This document shows positions 16,414 to 25,292 of a stretch of 64,000 bases of DNA, one piece after another (position 1 is the stretch's first letter; every line of letters starts with the position of its first letter). Location: NCBI GenBank assembly GCA_942493245.1, contig OW818685.1, positions 310,001 to 374,000 on the forward strand, written 5' to 3'. The notes beneath the pieces were generated by a model. The model was not told where the DNA came from. It made no database searches and saw only the letters and a list, made by a program, of their open reading frames with translations. Made by a program: the position numbers and the translations under genes. The stretch is from DAOPYU01 sp942493245 (GTDB lineage: Bacteria > Sumerlaeota > Sumerlaeia > UBA8349).

Positions 16414-16827
16414 ATGTTGATGCCAAGTAGACCGAAGCACCGTAAGGTGCAAAAGGGAAGAAGAGGCGGCAAGGCGTTCCGCGGGAGCTCGTTGAGCTTT
16501 GGCGAGTACGGTCTGAAGGCTTTGGAATGCGGCTGGTTGACGAATCGGCAGATTGAAGCGGCCCGTGTGGCCATCAACCGGTGTTGCAAACGTACGGGCA
16601 AACTGTGGATCAGCATCTTCCCGCAGAAGCCTCTGACGGTCAAGCCGGCCGAAACCCGAATGGGTAAAGGAAAAGGCAGCCCGGAGAAGTGGGTCGCGGT
16701 GATCAAGCCGGGCCGTATCCTCTTCGAGTTGGGGGGCGTGGAAGAAGAACTGGCTGTGACGGCCATGGAACGGGCCCGTCACAAACTGCCGATCAAGGCG
16801 AAGTTCGTGAAGCGCAGCGCTCTGTAA
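16414..16827 (+). CDS. rplP: 50S ribosomal protein L16
   Basis: 137 residues (E. coli 136). It lies near the A-site tRNA elbow and completes the peptidyl-transferase region late in assembly. The N-terminus MLMPSRPKHRKVQKG, GLKALECGWLTNRQIEAAR, the loop MGKGKGSPEKWVAVIKPG and the end LPIKAKFVKR are all conserved. It follows a 91-nt gap after rpsC. Confidence 0.97.
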   Translation: MLMPSRPKHRKVQKGRRGGKAFRGSSLSFGEYGLKALECGWLTNRQIEAARVAINRCCKRTGKLWISIFPQKPLTVKPAETRMGKGKGSPEKWVAVIKPGRILFELGGVEEELAVTAMERARHKLPIKAKFVKRSAL

Positions 16828-16857
16828 GCGCACCATCGGAAAGGCTGAGAGAGAATC

Positions 16858-17064
16858 ATGAAAGCATCGGAATACCGCGATCTGACCGTCGAAGAGCTCG
16901 AGTTGCGCGCTGAGGAACTGCGCAAGAGCCTCTTCAACCTGCGCACGCGCGCCACGACCAAGGAATTGGAAAACGTCTCGCGCATTCGCCAGGAAAAACG
17001 TGAACTGGCGCGCCTGTTGACGGTTTTGACCGCCAAGAAAAAGACCGAGAAGGTTCCCGCCTGA
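16858..17064 (+). CDS. rpmC: 50S ribosomal protein L29
   Basis: 68 residues (E. coli 63). A two-helix protein at the tunnel exit beside L23. It starts MKASEYRDLTVEELELR, followed by ELRKSLFNLRTRATTKELEN and a lysine-rich C-terminus. It follows rplP by 30 nt with a GAGAGA site before the ATG. Confidence 0.96.
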   Translation: MKASEYRDLTVEELELRAEELRKSLFNLRTRATTKELENVSRIRQEKRELARLLTVLTAKKKTEKVPA

Positions 17065-17117
17065 GGATTTTCGAATCCGCGCGGAGTGACTGAGATACGA
17101 TACGGAGCACAACATCC

Positions 17118-17390
17118 ATGACCAACAATACAACCGGCACCGAGAGCAGGCAGAAAGTCCGGCAGGGATGCGTCGTCAGCAACAAGATGGACAAGACGAT
17201 CATCGTCCGCGTGGAACGGACCTTCCAGCACCCGCTGGTCAAGAAGTATGTCCGTCGTCACAAAAAATACTACGCGCACGACCCCGAAAACACCTGTCAG
17301 GTGGGGGACACGGTGCGGATCATGGAGTGCCGTCCCCTCAGCGCCCTGAAACGGTGGCGTCTGGTGGAAATCGTCGAGCGCGCCAAGTAA
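17118..17390 (+). CDS. rpsQ: 30S ribosomal protein S17
   Basis: 90 residues (E. coli 84). A primary 16S rRNA-binding OB-fold protein. A short polar N-terminal extension (MTNNTTGTESRQK) precedes the family core QGCVVSNKMDKTIIVRVERT; KYYAHDPENTCQVGDTVRI and the end RPLSALKRWRLVEIVE follow. Confidence 0.96.
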   Translation: MTNNTTGTESRQKVRQGCVVSNKMDKTIIVRVERTFQHPLVKKYVRRHKKYYAHDPENTCQVGDTVRIMECRPLSALKRWRLVEIVERAK

Positions 17391-17436
17391 CACCCGTGCG
17401 CTGCGCACAAGCGGCGACCGAAAGGATTGAGGAGAG

Positions 17437-17805
17437 ATGATTCAGGAATATACGGAACTCAACGTGGCCGACAACAGTGGCGCCCGCCGACTGCGCTGCT
17501 TCCGCATCCTTGGCGGCACCCGGCATCGCTATGCCGGCATCGGCGACATCATCGTGTGCTCCGTGCGCGATGCGGCTCCCGACTCGAACATCAAGAAAGG
17601 CACCGTCATCAAGGCGGTCATCGTCCGTACGGCCAAGGAAGTGCGCCGTGAGGATGGGTCCTATATCCGCTTCGATGAAAACGCCGCGGTGATCATCAAC
17701 ACCCAGCGCGAGCCGGTCGGGACGCGTATCTTCGGCGCCGTCGGGCGCGAGCTGCGTGCCAAGAACTTCATGAAGATTGTCTCCCTGGCGCCGGAGGTTA
17801 TGTGA
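17437..17805 (+). CDS. rplN: 50S ribosomal protein L14
   Basis: 122 residues (E. coli 123). It forms inter-subunit bridge contacts. The start MIQEYTELNVADNSGARRL, YAGIGDIIVCSVRDA, and GTRIFGAVGRELR...KIVSLAPEV are diagnostic. A GAGGAGAG site lies just before the ATG. Confidence 0.98.
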   Translation: MIQEYTELNVADNSGARRLRCFRILGGTRHRYAGIGDIIVCSVRDAAPDSNIKKGTVIKAVIVRTAKEVRREDGSYIRFDENAAVIINTQREPVGTRIFGAVGRELRAKNFMKIVSLAPEVM

Positions 17806-17842
17806 GTCAGGCGTCGCAAAACGGAAACAGGAGTGAGTCCCA

Positions 17843-18157
17843 ATGGCTCTGAGAATCAAGAAGAATGACACAGTGTACGTTCTGTCGGGCAAAGATCGGG
17901 GCCGCACGGGCCGCGTTCTGATGGTGATGCCCGATGCGGACAAGGCCCTGGTGGAAGGCATCAATCTGGTCAGCAAGCACGAACGTCGCCGCAGCCAGAC
18001 CCAGCAGGGCGGGATTGTCTCGAAAGAGGCACCGATCCCGATGTGCAAGCTCATGCTGGTGGACCAGAAGGGCAACGGCAAGCCCTCACGGGTGCGCATG
18101 GAAGAACGCGATGGCAAGAAGGTCCGCGTCATCGTCAAGACGGGAAATGAAGTCTGA
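17843..18157 (+). CDS. rplX: 50S ribosomal protein L24
   Basis: 104 residues, as in E. coli. An assembly-initiator protein with a KOW motif: VYVLSGKDRGRTGRVLMV. The later HERRRSQTQQGGIVSKEAPI matches the family loop. CAGGAG lies upstream of the ATG. Confidence 0.97.
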   Translation: MALRIKKNDTVYVLSGKDRGRTGRVLMVMPDADKALVEGINLVSKHERRRSQTQQGGIVSKEAPIPMCKLMLVDQKGNGKPSRVRMEERDGKKVRVIVKTGNEV

Positions 18158-18250
18158 TCCCCGGCCGGGCGCGCACTGTGTGGCCGTCCGTGACATGGGT
18201 TTTGATTCGAAATAGACTCGCGTGTGCCGAGCGCTTGGGAGTGCCGAAGG

Positions 18251-18898
18251 ATGGCAAAGGAAAAGAAGACCAAAAAGGGCGATGAAGCCCAAAAGCAGGA
18301 CAAAAAGAAGGGCCGCAAGATTGACGAGAAATTCGCCGTCATTCCTGCCGGTTACAAGCCCCGCATGTTGACGAAGTACCGCGAGGAAATCGTCCCCGCG
18401 ATGCAGAAAAAGTTCAACTACAAGAGCCCCATGCAGGTGCCCCGCCTCGTCAAGCTGGTCGTCAACATGGGCGTGGGCGAAGCCTCGCGCAACATCAAAC
18501 TGCTTGATGACGCGGCGGTCGAACTGGGTCTGATCACCGGACAGAAGGCGCGCATCAACCGCGCGCGTGTCTCGGTGGCGCAGTTCAAGGTCCGTGCGGG
18601 CATGCCCGTGGGCGCGTCGGTCACCTTGCGTGGACGGCGCATGTACGATTTCCTCGACCGCCTGATCAACGTGGCCATCCCCCGTGTGCGCGACTTCCGT
18701 GGCCTGCCCACGAACGCCTTCGACGGACGGGGCAACCACAGCATGGGCATCCGCGAGCAGTTGATCTTTACGGAAATCAACTACAGCGACGTCGAGAACA
18801 CTCAGGGCATGGACATCACGACCGTCACGACGGCGAAAACCGATGCCGAGTGCCGCGAACTGCTGACCCTGCTGGGCATGCCGTTCCGCAAGAAATAA
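18251..18898 (+). CDS. rplE: 50S ribosomal protein L5 with a lysine-rich N-terminal extension
   Basis: 215 residues against 179 in E. coli. It binds 5S rRNA and contacts the P-site tRNA. The family core starts near PRMLTKYREEIVPAM; VPRLVKLVVNMGVGEA, GLITGQKARINRARVSVAQFK and AFDGRGNHSMGIREQLIF are typical. The surplus is an N-terminal tail of about 37 residues, dominated by Lys with Asp/Glu (AKEKKTKKGDEAQKQDKKKG). The ATG at 18251 has GGGAG about 9 nt upstream, so the tail is probably translated. Confidence 0.96.
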   Translation: MAKEKKTKKGDEAQKQDKKKGRKIDEKFAVIPAGYKPRMLTKYREEIVPAMQKKFNYKSPMQVPRLVKLVVNMGVGEASRNIKLLDDAAVELGLITGQKARINRARVSVAQFKVRAGMPVGASVTLRGRRMYDFLDRLINVAIPRVRDFRGLPTNAFDGRGNHSMGIREQLIFTEINYSDVENTQGMDITTVTTAKTDAECRELLTLLGMPFRKK

Positions 18899-18975
18899 AA
18901 GCGCCATGATCTGAGGCGCCCGGGAGACCCGCTTGAGGGCCGGCCGGCGCCCAAAAAGATACAAGGAGAAGCGCC

Positions 18976-19161
18976 GTGTCGAGATTGTCTTTCAAGGTCA
19001 AAATGAATTTGACGCCCAAATTCTCCACCCGACAGAAGAACCGCTGCCCCATCTGCGGTCGTCCGCGGGCCTACATGCGTCAGTTTAAAATGTGCCGCAT
19101 TTGTTTCCGCAGTATGGCGAATCAGGGGCTCATTCCCGGCGTTACGAAGTCGTCCTGGTAA
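18976..19161 (+). CDS. rpsZ: 30S ribosomal protein S14, zinc-binding (type Z)
   Basis: 61 residues with a GTG start and AAGGAGAAG upstream. Two CxxC pairs (CPICGRPR and CRICFR) make a zinc ribbon, the C+ form found in Gram-positives and many deep lineages, unlike the 101-residue zinc-free E. coli form. GLIPGVTKSSW is the usual end. Confidence 0.96.
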   Translation: MSRLSFKVKMNLTPKFSTRQKNRCPICGRPRAYMRQFKMCRICFRSMANQGLIPGVTKSSW

Positions 19162-19247
19162 GCGGGCTATAGAGCCGGCCAGGTGCACTCGAGCCAGCAA
19201 GAGAACCCCCCGCGCGCCGGGGGCGCCGCAAGAGGAGAAGGAAAGTA

Positions 19248-19700
19248 ATGTCAGTGACCGATCCCATAGCCGACATGCTCACGCGCATCCGCAACGCCAA
19301 TGCGGTTCAGGCGGACGAAGTTTCGGTGCCGGCCTCGCGTTTGAAGGTAGGTTTGGCCAAGATCCTGCGCGAAGAGGGCTTCATCAAGCACTATAAAGTG
19401 GCGCGCGTGCGCCGCAAAGGGCAACTGAAGCGTCGCCGCGAGCGCGAAAAAGGCAGCCCCCTCGAAAAGCAGAGCGAGATCCGTATTTTCCTGAAGTACG
19501 GTATCAAGGGCGAGCACGTCCTCAACGGACTGCGTCGGGTGAGCCGTCCGGGACTGCGCCAGTATGTCAGTTCGGCGCAGATTCCTCGTATCGAGGGGGG
19601 GCTGGGTATCTGCATCCTCTCGACTTCGCAGGGGTTGCTGAGTGACCGGCAGGCCAAGAAACGCAACATCGGGGGCGAATTGCTCTGCACCATCTGGTAA
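19248..19700 (+). CDS. rpsH: 30S ribosomal protein S8 with a basic insertion
   Basis: 150 residues (E. coli 130). It binds helix 21 of 16S rRNA and in E. coli represses the spc operon. The start MSVTDPIADMLTRIRNAN and the end SDRQAKKRNIGGELLCTIW are typical. About 20 extra residues, strongly basic (RKGQLKRRREREKG), are inserted before the central beta strand EIRIFLKY. Confidence 0.96.
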   Translation: MSVTDPIADMLTRIRNANAVQADEVSVPASRLKVGLAKILREEGFIKHYKVARVRRKGQLKRRREREKGSPLEKQSEIRIFLKYGIKGEHVLNGLRRVSRPGLRQYVSSAQIPRIEGGLGICILSTSQGLLSDRQAKKRNIGGELLCTIW

Positions 19701-19749
19701 TAAAACGGCCGCCGTCGGCGGTTCGACAAGGGCTTAAGGAGTAACAGTC

Positions 19750-20292
19750 GTGTCACGTATCGGAAACGTACTCATTCCCGTCCCGAACGGCGTTGACGTC
19801 AAGATCACGCCGGAAATGAAGGTCACCGTCAAGGGACCCAAGGGACAAATGGAACTCGACACTCAAAAACGGGTTTCCGTCAACCAGGATGGCGACGCTT
19901 TGCAGGTCTTGCGTCCCGACGACAGCCAGCAGAGCCGCGCCTATCACGGCCTTTACCAGCGCCTCTTGTGCAGCATGGTCAAAGGGGTCAATGAAGGCTT
20001 TAAGAAACAACTGGAACTGATCGGCGTCGGGTACCGTGTCGCCAAAGCGGGCACTGGCCTGACGTTCAGTCTCGGCTACAGCCACCCGATCAACTTCCCG
20101 GCTCCCGACGGCATCACGCTCGACGCGCCGGACAACACCAATGTGATTGTCTCGGGGTTCGACAAACAGTTGGTGGGCCAGATTGCCGCCAACATCCGTC
20201 GCTTGCGTCCGCCGGAGCCCTACAAAGGCAAAGGGATCCGTTACAAGGATGAGTACGTGCGCCGCAAAGTCGGCAAGTCGGGTTCCAAGTAA
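19750..20292 (+). CDS. rplF: 50S ribosomal protein L6
   Basis: 180 residues (E. coli 177). It sits near the sarcin-ricin loop at the factor-binding site. It begins at GTG with AAGGAG upstream. SRIGNVLIPVPNGV, the Gly-rich LIGVGYRVAKAG and the C-terminal RPPEPYKGKGIRYKDEYVRRK are diagnostic. Confidence 0.97.
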   Translation: MSRIGNVLIPVPNGVDVKITPEMKVTVKGPKGQMELDTQKRVSVNQDGDALQVLRPDDSQQSRAYHGLYQRLLCSMVKGVNEGFKKQLELIGVGYRVAKAGTGLTFSLGYSHPINFPAPDGITLDAPDNTNVIVSGFDKQLVGQIAANIRRLRPPEPYKGKGIRYKDEYVRRKVGKSGSK

Positions 20293-20322
20293 CGTTACGT
20301 AAACGGAAGAGGATATAGAAAG

Positions 20323-20691
20323 ATGAAACTCTCCAAATCGCAAGCGCGCAAACGCCGCCAGTGGCGTGTTCGACAGACCGTCGTTGGCACCGCCGAACGT
20401 CCGCGCATCTGTGTTGCCCGCAGCAACCGGCATATTTCGGCGCAAGTGATTGATGACCAGGCCGGCAAAACGCTGGCGGCCGTGACCACCGTGAAAAAAG
20501 AGAACGCGGGCAAGAACTTCTGCAACACCACCAACGCCCGCGAACAGGGAGTGGCCCTGGGCCGGAAAATGAAAGAGTTGGGCATCACCACCGCCATTTT
20601 CGACCGCAACGGATATCTCTACCACGGCGTGGTGAAAGCCTTCGCCGAAGGCGTCCGGTCGGCCGACGAAGAGACCCATTTCAATTTCTGA
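20323..20691 (+). CDS. rplR: 50S ribosomal protein L18
   Basis: 122 residues (E. coli 117). It binds 5S rRNA together with L5. An Arg/Lys-rich start (KSQARKRRQWRVRQ) is followed by RPRICVARSNRHISAQVIDD and the conserved end FDRNGYLYHGVVKAFAEGVR. It follows rplF by 30 nt. Confidence 0.97.
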   Translation: MKLSKSQARKRRQWRVRQTVVGTAERPRICVARSNRHISAQVIDDQAGKTLAAVTTVKKENAGKNFCNTTNAREQGVALGRKMKELGITTAIFDRNGYLYHGVVKAFAEGVRSADEETHFNF

Positions 20692-20752
20692 GCCAACGCG
20701 CGCCCCTTGTTTTGTTAGGGGAGAATAGCCTGCCGAGGAGGCAAGAAGCAAC

Positions 20753-21502
20753 GTGAGCGACATGGAAGCAAGTCCCCAGATTGAAACGGCGTTCGTGAAG
20801 AAGGACCGCGTCGATTCCACAAAACTGGAACTGACCGAAGAGGTCATCCAACTCAACCGTGTGGCCAAGGTTGTCAAGGGTGGTCGGCGTTTCAGTTTCA
20901 GCGCCCTGGTGGTTGTTGGCGATAAAAAGGGCCATGTGGGCCTGGGCTTCGGGAAAGCCAACGAGGTCCCCGAATCCATTCAGAAGGGCGTCCAGAACGC
21001 CAAGAAAAACCTGATCGTCGTGCCGCGAGTGGGTCGTACCATCCCCCACGAAGTGTACGGCGAATTCGGCGCAGCCCGCGTCATGCTCAAGCCGGCGAGT
21101 GAAGGTACCGGTATCATCGCCGGTCCCGCCATCCGCAGCGTGCTCGAGTTGGGGGGCATTCAGGACGTTCTGACCAAAAACCTCGGCTCGAAGAACGTGA
21201 TCAACATCCTCAAGGCGGTCATCGAGGGTCTCAAGAACATCCGCGATGCCGAGGAAGTCATGCGTTTACGCGGCAAAAGCCTCGAGGACGCGGTGGGCAA
21301 GCGTCGCGCCAAGGCGCTGCGGGAGTGCGCCGTGAAGAAAACCGGCGGCGCAGACCTCGTGGCCCAGTTGCGCGAGCGGGCTGAAAAAATCGCCGGCGAA
21401 CAGGGCGATGACATGCTCGTGGTCACTGGCTTCGACGAGCAGGACGAGAACGGCGAAGACACCTATGAAGACGAGGAAACCTCGCCCGAGCGCGATTCCT
21501 GA
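20753..21502 (+). CDS. rpsE: 30S ribosomal protein S5 with an acidic C-terminal extension
   Basis: 249 residues against 167 in E. coli. It works in translational fidelity and mRNA unwinding. The core is canonical: VKGGRRFSFSALVVVGDKKG, the loop GFGKANEVPESIQKG and GVQDVLTKNLGS-like GIQDVLTKNLGSKN. After about residue 165 there are roughly 80 extra residues, an alpha-helical stretch and then an acidic tail (DEQDENGEDTYEDEE). It starts at GTG with GAGGAGG upstream; an ATG 9 nt further in is an alternative. Confidence 0.96.
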   Translation: MSDMEASPQIETAFVKKDRVDSTKLELTEEVIQLNRVAKVVKGGRRFSFSALVVVGDKKGHVGLGFGKANEVPESIQKGVQNAKKNLIVVPRVGRTIPHEVYGEFGAARVMLKPASEGTGIIAGPAIRSVLELGGIQDVLTKNLGSKNVINILKAVIEGLKNIRDAEEVMRLRGKSLEDAVGKRRAKALRECAVKKTGGADLVAQLRERAEKIAGEQGDDMLVVTGFDEQDENGEDTYEDEETSPERDS

Positions 21503-21545
21503 TCCCGAAATTTCCAAAGAGACTTTGAAATAAAGGCGAAAGAAA

Positions 21546-21743
21546 ATGACGGCACAGTCTAAACGCATCCGGCTCAAGTGGGTCAAAAGCGTCAACAACC
21601 AGCGCGAGATCCATAAACGCACCATCAAGGCCCTGGGCTTTCGCAAATTGCAGAGCGAAGTCGAACATGACGCCACGCCCTGCATCCTGGGAATGGTCAC
21701 CAGTGTGCGTCACCTGGTTCAAGTGATGGAGGTTTCGGAATAA
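21546..21743 (+). CDS. rpmD: 50S ribosomal protein L30
   Basis: 65 residues (E. coli 59). A small late-assembly protein. It reads RIRLKWVKSVNNQREIHKRT then IKALGFRKLQSEVEHDATP, the family pattern. The stop codon shares one base with the rplO start (TAATG). Confidence 0.93.
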   Translation: MTAQSKRIRLKWVKSVNNQREIHKRTIKALGFRKLQSEVEHDATPCILGMVTSVRHLVQVMEVSE

Positions 21744-22204
21744 TGATCAAACTCGAAGAATTGCATGGCGACAAGGGCGCCCACCAGACGCGCAAGCGCA
21801 TCGGTCGCGGCCCCGGCTCCGGCACGGGCAAGCAGGCGGGCAAGGGCCACAAAGGCGCGACCGCCCGCTCGGGCACCGAAAAGGGCAAGGGTTTCGAAGG
21901 TGGTCAGACGCCCCTCATGCGCCGTCTGCCCAAGCGTGGGTTCTCGAACCAGCCGTGGCAGACCCCCACATTCGAAGTCAATGTCTCTCAGCTCAATCGT
22001 TTTGAAGATGGGTCGCAGGTGGATTTCCAGACGCTGGTTGACGCCGGTCTGGTCAGCCGCAACGCCCAGCGCGTCAAGGTGCTGGGAACGGGCGATCTGA
22101 AAAAGAAACTCAATGTGAAGGCAAGCGCCTTCTCCGCCGCGGCCCGCGAAAAGATCGAAAAAGCCGGTGGCGCCTGTACTGAAGAGGACGTTGCTCGCTC
22201 CTGA
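21743..22204 (+). CDS. rplO: 50S ribosomal protein L15
   Basis: 153 residues (E. coli 144). A late-assembly protein of the central protuberance region. The start KLEELHGDKGAHQTRKRIGR and the Gly/Lys-rich loop GPGSGTGKQAGKGHKGATAR are diagnostic, followed by GGQTPLMRRLPKRGF. Translationally coupled to rpmD. Confidence 0.97.
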   Translation: MIKLEELHGDKGAHQTRKRIGRGPGSGTGKQAGKGHKGATARSGTEKGKGFEGGQTPLMRRLPKRGFSNQPWQTPTFEVNVSQLNRFEDGSQVDFQTLVDAGLVSRNAQRVKVLGTGDLKKKLNVKASAFSAAAREKIEKAGGACTEEDVARS

Positions 22205-22297
22205 CGTAAAAGGCGGTCTGGTTCAACGGCGGCGCGCCCAGGAGTCTCGGGCGCGTCCCTGTGAAATCCAGAACCGTACACCCAGCCCGCTCAGAGG

Positions 22298-23761
22298 ATG
22301 AACGGTTCCATGCTCGGCTCACTCGCAAACATTCTCAAAGTTCCGGATCTCCGCCGCAAGATCACGATTTCGATTTTGTTGCTGATGGTCTATCGCATCG
22401 GTGCTCATGTGCCGTGCCCCTTTACCGACGCCGCCCGGCTTGAAGACATGTTCGCTTCCGGGGGCCGCGGTATTCTGGACATGGTGGATATGTTTTCCGG
22501 CGGCGCCTTCAAGCAGATGACCATCTTCGCCCTCGGTATCATGCCCTATATCACGGCTTCGATTATTCTCCAGCTGCTCACCGTGGTGATTCCGCAGCTC
22601 GAGAAAGTGGCCAAAGAGGGCGAGGCGGGCCGCAAGAAAATCAACCAGTACACGCGCTACGGCACGGTCATCCTGACCGCCTTCCAGAGCGTTGGCTTGG
22701 CGATCATGATGATCCGCATGGGCGTTAAGATCGAAGGCGTGGGCAACGTGCTTTTTATTTTCACCACAATGGTGGCCATGACCACGGGCACCTGCTTCAT
22801 CATGTGGCTGGGGGAAAAGATCACCGAGTTCGGGATCGGCAACGGCATTTCGATCATCATCGCCGCCGGTATCATGGCCCGGTATCCCAGCGACATCAAG
22901 GCGGGCTACTCGCAGGCCGTGGTGGGGAACATGCCGTGGATCGGTTTCATCGCCGTGCCGGTTCTGTTCGTGGCGGTTACCGCCCTGATCATCCTCTTCC
23001 AGCAGGCCAGCCGCAAGATTCCGATCCAGTACGCACGTCGCCTTGTCGGGCGTCGTGAGATGCAGGGCGGGGCCAACTACCTGCCGCTGAAAATCAACAC
23101 GGCGGGTGTGATCCCGGTGATCTTCGCTTCCTCGATCCTGATGTTCCCCAGCATGTTCATCAACCTCTTCGCGACGGAAACCCAGGAAGGCCTGGCGCCG
23201 CTTCTTCAGGATTTCTTCAGCAAGGGCACCACGCAGTACAACCTCTACGCCCTGCTCGACCTCGAACGCGGGGGTATTTTCAACTTGCTCAAGATGGGCA
23301 ACTTCCACAACCTGGCCTACGTCTTCCTGACCGTGTTCTTCTGCTACTTCTACACGGCCATTACGTTCAACCCGGTGGATACGGCGGACAACCTCAAGCG
23401 GGTGGGCGCTTTCATTCCGGGCCGTCGGCCTGGCAAGAACACCTCAGACTACATTGACTACGTGCTCTCTCGCATCACGTGTGTCGGCGCGACCTTTCTG
23501 GTCGTGGTCGCCCTGCTGCCCGATGTGCTCAGCTACTCGTTCGGCATCAACCCCTACTATGCGGACATGGTGGGTGGAACGGGTCTCATCATCGTGGCGG
23601 GCGTCATGCTCGACCTGATGAAGCAGATCGAATCGCAGCTCCTCATGCGTCACTACGAAGGCTTCAAGTACCGCTCCCGCACCTCGGGAGCGACGAATTA
23701 CCGCTCCCGCGTCCGTTCCGCTGCTCCGACGAGCCGCACACCGGATTCCGACCGCGGTTGA
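22298..23761 (+). CDS. secY: Protein translocase subunit SecY
   Basis: 487 residues (E. coli 443); the central channel protein of the Sec translocon in the inner membrane. Ten hydrophobic helices can be followed, from ITISILLLMVYRIGAHVPCP through MPYITASIILQLLTVVIPQLE and GNGISIIIAAGIM to GTGLIIVAGVMLDLMKQIESQL. GGANYLPLKINTAGVIPVIFASS is the conserved segment before helix 7. The C-terminal tail is longer than usual and Arg/Ser-rich. A second ATG at 22310 has a better-placed AGAGG and may be the true start. Confidence 0.97.
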   Translation: MNGSMLGSLANILKVPDLRRKITISILLLMVYRIGAHVPCPFTDAARLEDMFASGGRGILDMVDMFSGGAFKQMTIFALGIMPYITASIILQLLTVVIPQLEKVAKEGEAGRKKINQYTRYGTVILTAFQSVGLAIMMIRMGVKIEGVGNVLFIFTTMVAMTTGTCFIMWLGEKITEFGIGNGISIIIAAGIMARYPSDIKAGYSQAVVGNMPWIGFIAVPVLFVAVTALIILFQQASRKIPIQYARRLVGRREMQGGANYLPLKINTAGVIPVIFASSILMFPSMFINLFATETQEGLAPLLQDFFSKGTTQYNLYALLDLERGGIFNLLKMGNFHNLAYVFLTVFFCYFYTAITFNPVDTADNLKRVGAFIPGRRPGKNTSDYIDYVLSRITCVGATFLVVVALLPDVLSYSFGINPYYADMVGGTGLIIVAGVMLDLMKQIESQLLMRHYEGFKYRSRTSGATNYRSRVRSAAPTSRTPDSDRG

Positions 23762-23823
23762 GCGGGTCTCCGCCGACGCCAGGCGCCGGACGGATAAAGC
23801 ACGAAAGGACAAGCGTTTCTCTC

Positions 23824-24498
23824 ATGAATTGTGTTCTCTTTGGCCCTCCAGGATCCGGTAAAGGCACGCAGGCCGCAGCGATCTGCGAGCGTTTCCAGTT
23901 GACCCACGTCTCGACGGGCGATATGTTGCGCGAGGCCGTCCGCAAGGGCACCGAACTGGGCAAGCAGGCTCAGGCCATCATGGCCGAGGGCAAACTGGTC
24001 TCCGATGAACTGGTTGGCGGGATCGTGAAGGAAAAAGTCGCCGATCTGCAGAAGGCCGGTTCCGGGGTTCTTTTCGACGGCTATCCCCGCAACATCGAGC
24101 AGGCTAGATATCTGGACAAAATCCTGGCCGAACTGGGCGTGGCGATCGATATCGCGGCGGTGTTGGAGATTCCTTCCGAAACACTGGTCGAGCGGATCTG
24201 TGGCCGCCGTCTCTGCACCCAGCCGGGTTGCGACGGCTCCTACAATATCCACTTCATGCCGCCGAAGGTGGCGGGCAAGTGCGACAAGTGCGGTTCGGAC
24301 TTGCTTCAGCGCAAGGACGACAATGAAGAAACCCTTCGCGAGCGGCTCTCGGTGTACGATGGTCAGACCCTGCCGCTGCTCGATTATTATGACGCGAAGA
24401 AGTGCTTGATTCGAGTTGCGGCAAATGGTAGTGTTGCCGATGTACGTGACTCTCTGCTGAGCGGTATTCAGCAGAAAGTGGATGGTTTAAGAGGATGA
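23824..24498 (+). CDS. adk: Adenylate kinase with a zinc-finger-type LID
   Basis: 224 residues. It interconverts ATP + AMP and 2 ADP in the cytosol. The P-loop GPPGSGKGTQ (residues 7-16), the AMP-binding THVSTGDMLR and FDGYPRN are present. The LID domain holds four cysteines (RLCTQPGC and GKCDKC), the zinc-binding form common in Gram-positives and many non-proteobacterial lineages. The gene overlaps map by 4 nt (ATGA). Confidence 0.97.
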   Translation: MNCVLFGPPGSGKGTQAAAICERFQLTHVSTGDMLREAVRKGTELGKQAQAIMAEGKLVSDELVGGIVKEKVADLQKAGSGVLFDGYPRNIEQARYLDKILAELGVAIDIAAVLEIPSETLVERICGRRLCTQPGCDGSYNIHFMPPKVAGKCDKCGSDLLQRKDDNEETLRERLSVYDGQTLPLLDYYDAKKCLIRVAANGSVADVRDSLLSGIQQKVDGLRG

Positions 24499-25280
24499 TC
24501 AAGGGCGGAATGGACCGCTTGGCCGGGATAATTAAAAGTCGCGAGGAAATCGAACTGATGCGGAAGGCCGGTCGCGAACTGGCTGAAGTCCGCGAGGCTC
24601 TGGTCGCGATGGTTCGTCCCGGCATCACGACTCTCGATCTTGACAAGGCCGCTCAGGCCATGATCGAAGAGTATGGAGCGAAACCTTCCTTCCTCGGGTA
24701 TGGCGCTGGACGCCGCGCCTATCCCGCCACGATCTGCGCCTCAATCAATGAAGAAATCGTGCACGGCATTCCCAGCGCCAAACGCCGCCTGCACGATGGC
24801 GATCTCGTCAGTATTGACGTCGGCCTCTTCCACTACGGGTTCCATTCGGATACGGCCGTGACGGTTGCAGTGGGCGAAGCCAGCGCCGAAACCCACCGTC
24901 TGATTGAGATCACACGGCGCTCGCTGGAAATCGGGATCGAGGCCTGTCGTCCCGGGGCGCGTCTGGGAGATGTTTCCTACGCGATCCAGTCCTATGTCGA
25001 GAGTTTTGGACTGTCGGTTGTGCGGGAATACACGGGGCATGGAATTGGGCGGGATCTGCACGAAGAGCCGCGGATTCCCAACCACGGCCCGGCGGGACGG
25101 GGAGTCCGGTTGCGCGAGGGAATGGTTCTGGCGATCGAACCCATGGTCAATCTGGGCGATTGGAGAACGCAGGTTCTCGAGGACGAGTGGACGGTCATCA
25201 CGGCGGATCACAAACCCTCGGCCCACTTTGAACACACAGTCGCCCTGACCGCAAATGGGGCGGAAATTCTGACGGTGTAA
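24495..25280 (+). CDS. map: Methionine aminopeptidase, type I
   Basis: 261 residues. It removes the initiator Met from nascent proteins. The pita-bread fold metal ligands are in place: Asp in SIDVGLFHYGFHSD (two), His in GHGIGRDLHEEP, Glu in LAIEPM and Glu in EDEWT. The start TRUE to family is near IIKSREEIELMRKAGRELAEV. The ATG overlaps the adk stop; an in-frame ATG five codons on is also possible. No N-terminal zinc finger, so type Ia. Confidence 0.96.
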   Translation: MIKGGMDRLAGIIKSREEIELMRKAGRELAEVREALVAMVRPGITTLDLDKAAQAMIEEYGAKPSFLGYGAGRRAYPATICASINEEIVHGIPSAKRRLHDGDLVSIDVGLFHYGFHSDTAVTVAVGEASAETHRLIEITRRSLEIGIEACRPGARLGDVSYAIQSYVESFGLSVVREYTGHGIGRDLHEEPRIPNHGPAGRGVRLREGMVLAIEPMVNLGDWRTQVLEDEWTVITADHKPSAHFEHTVALTANGAEILTV

Positions 25281-25292
25281 GGCGAAACGTAC

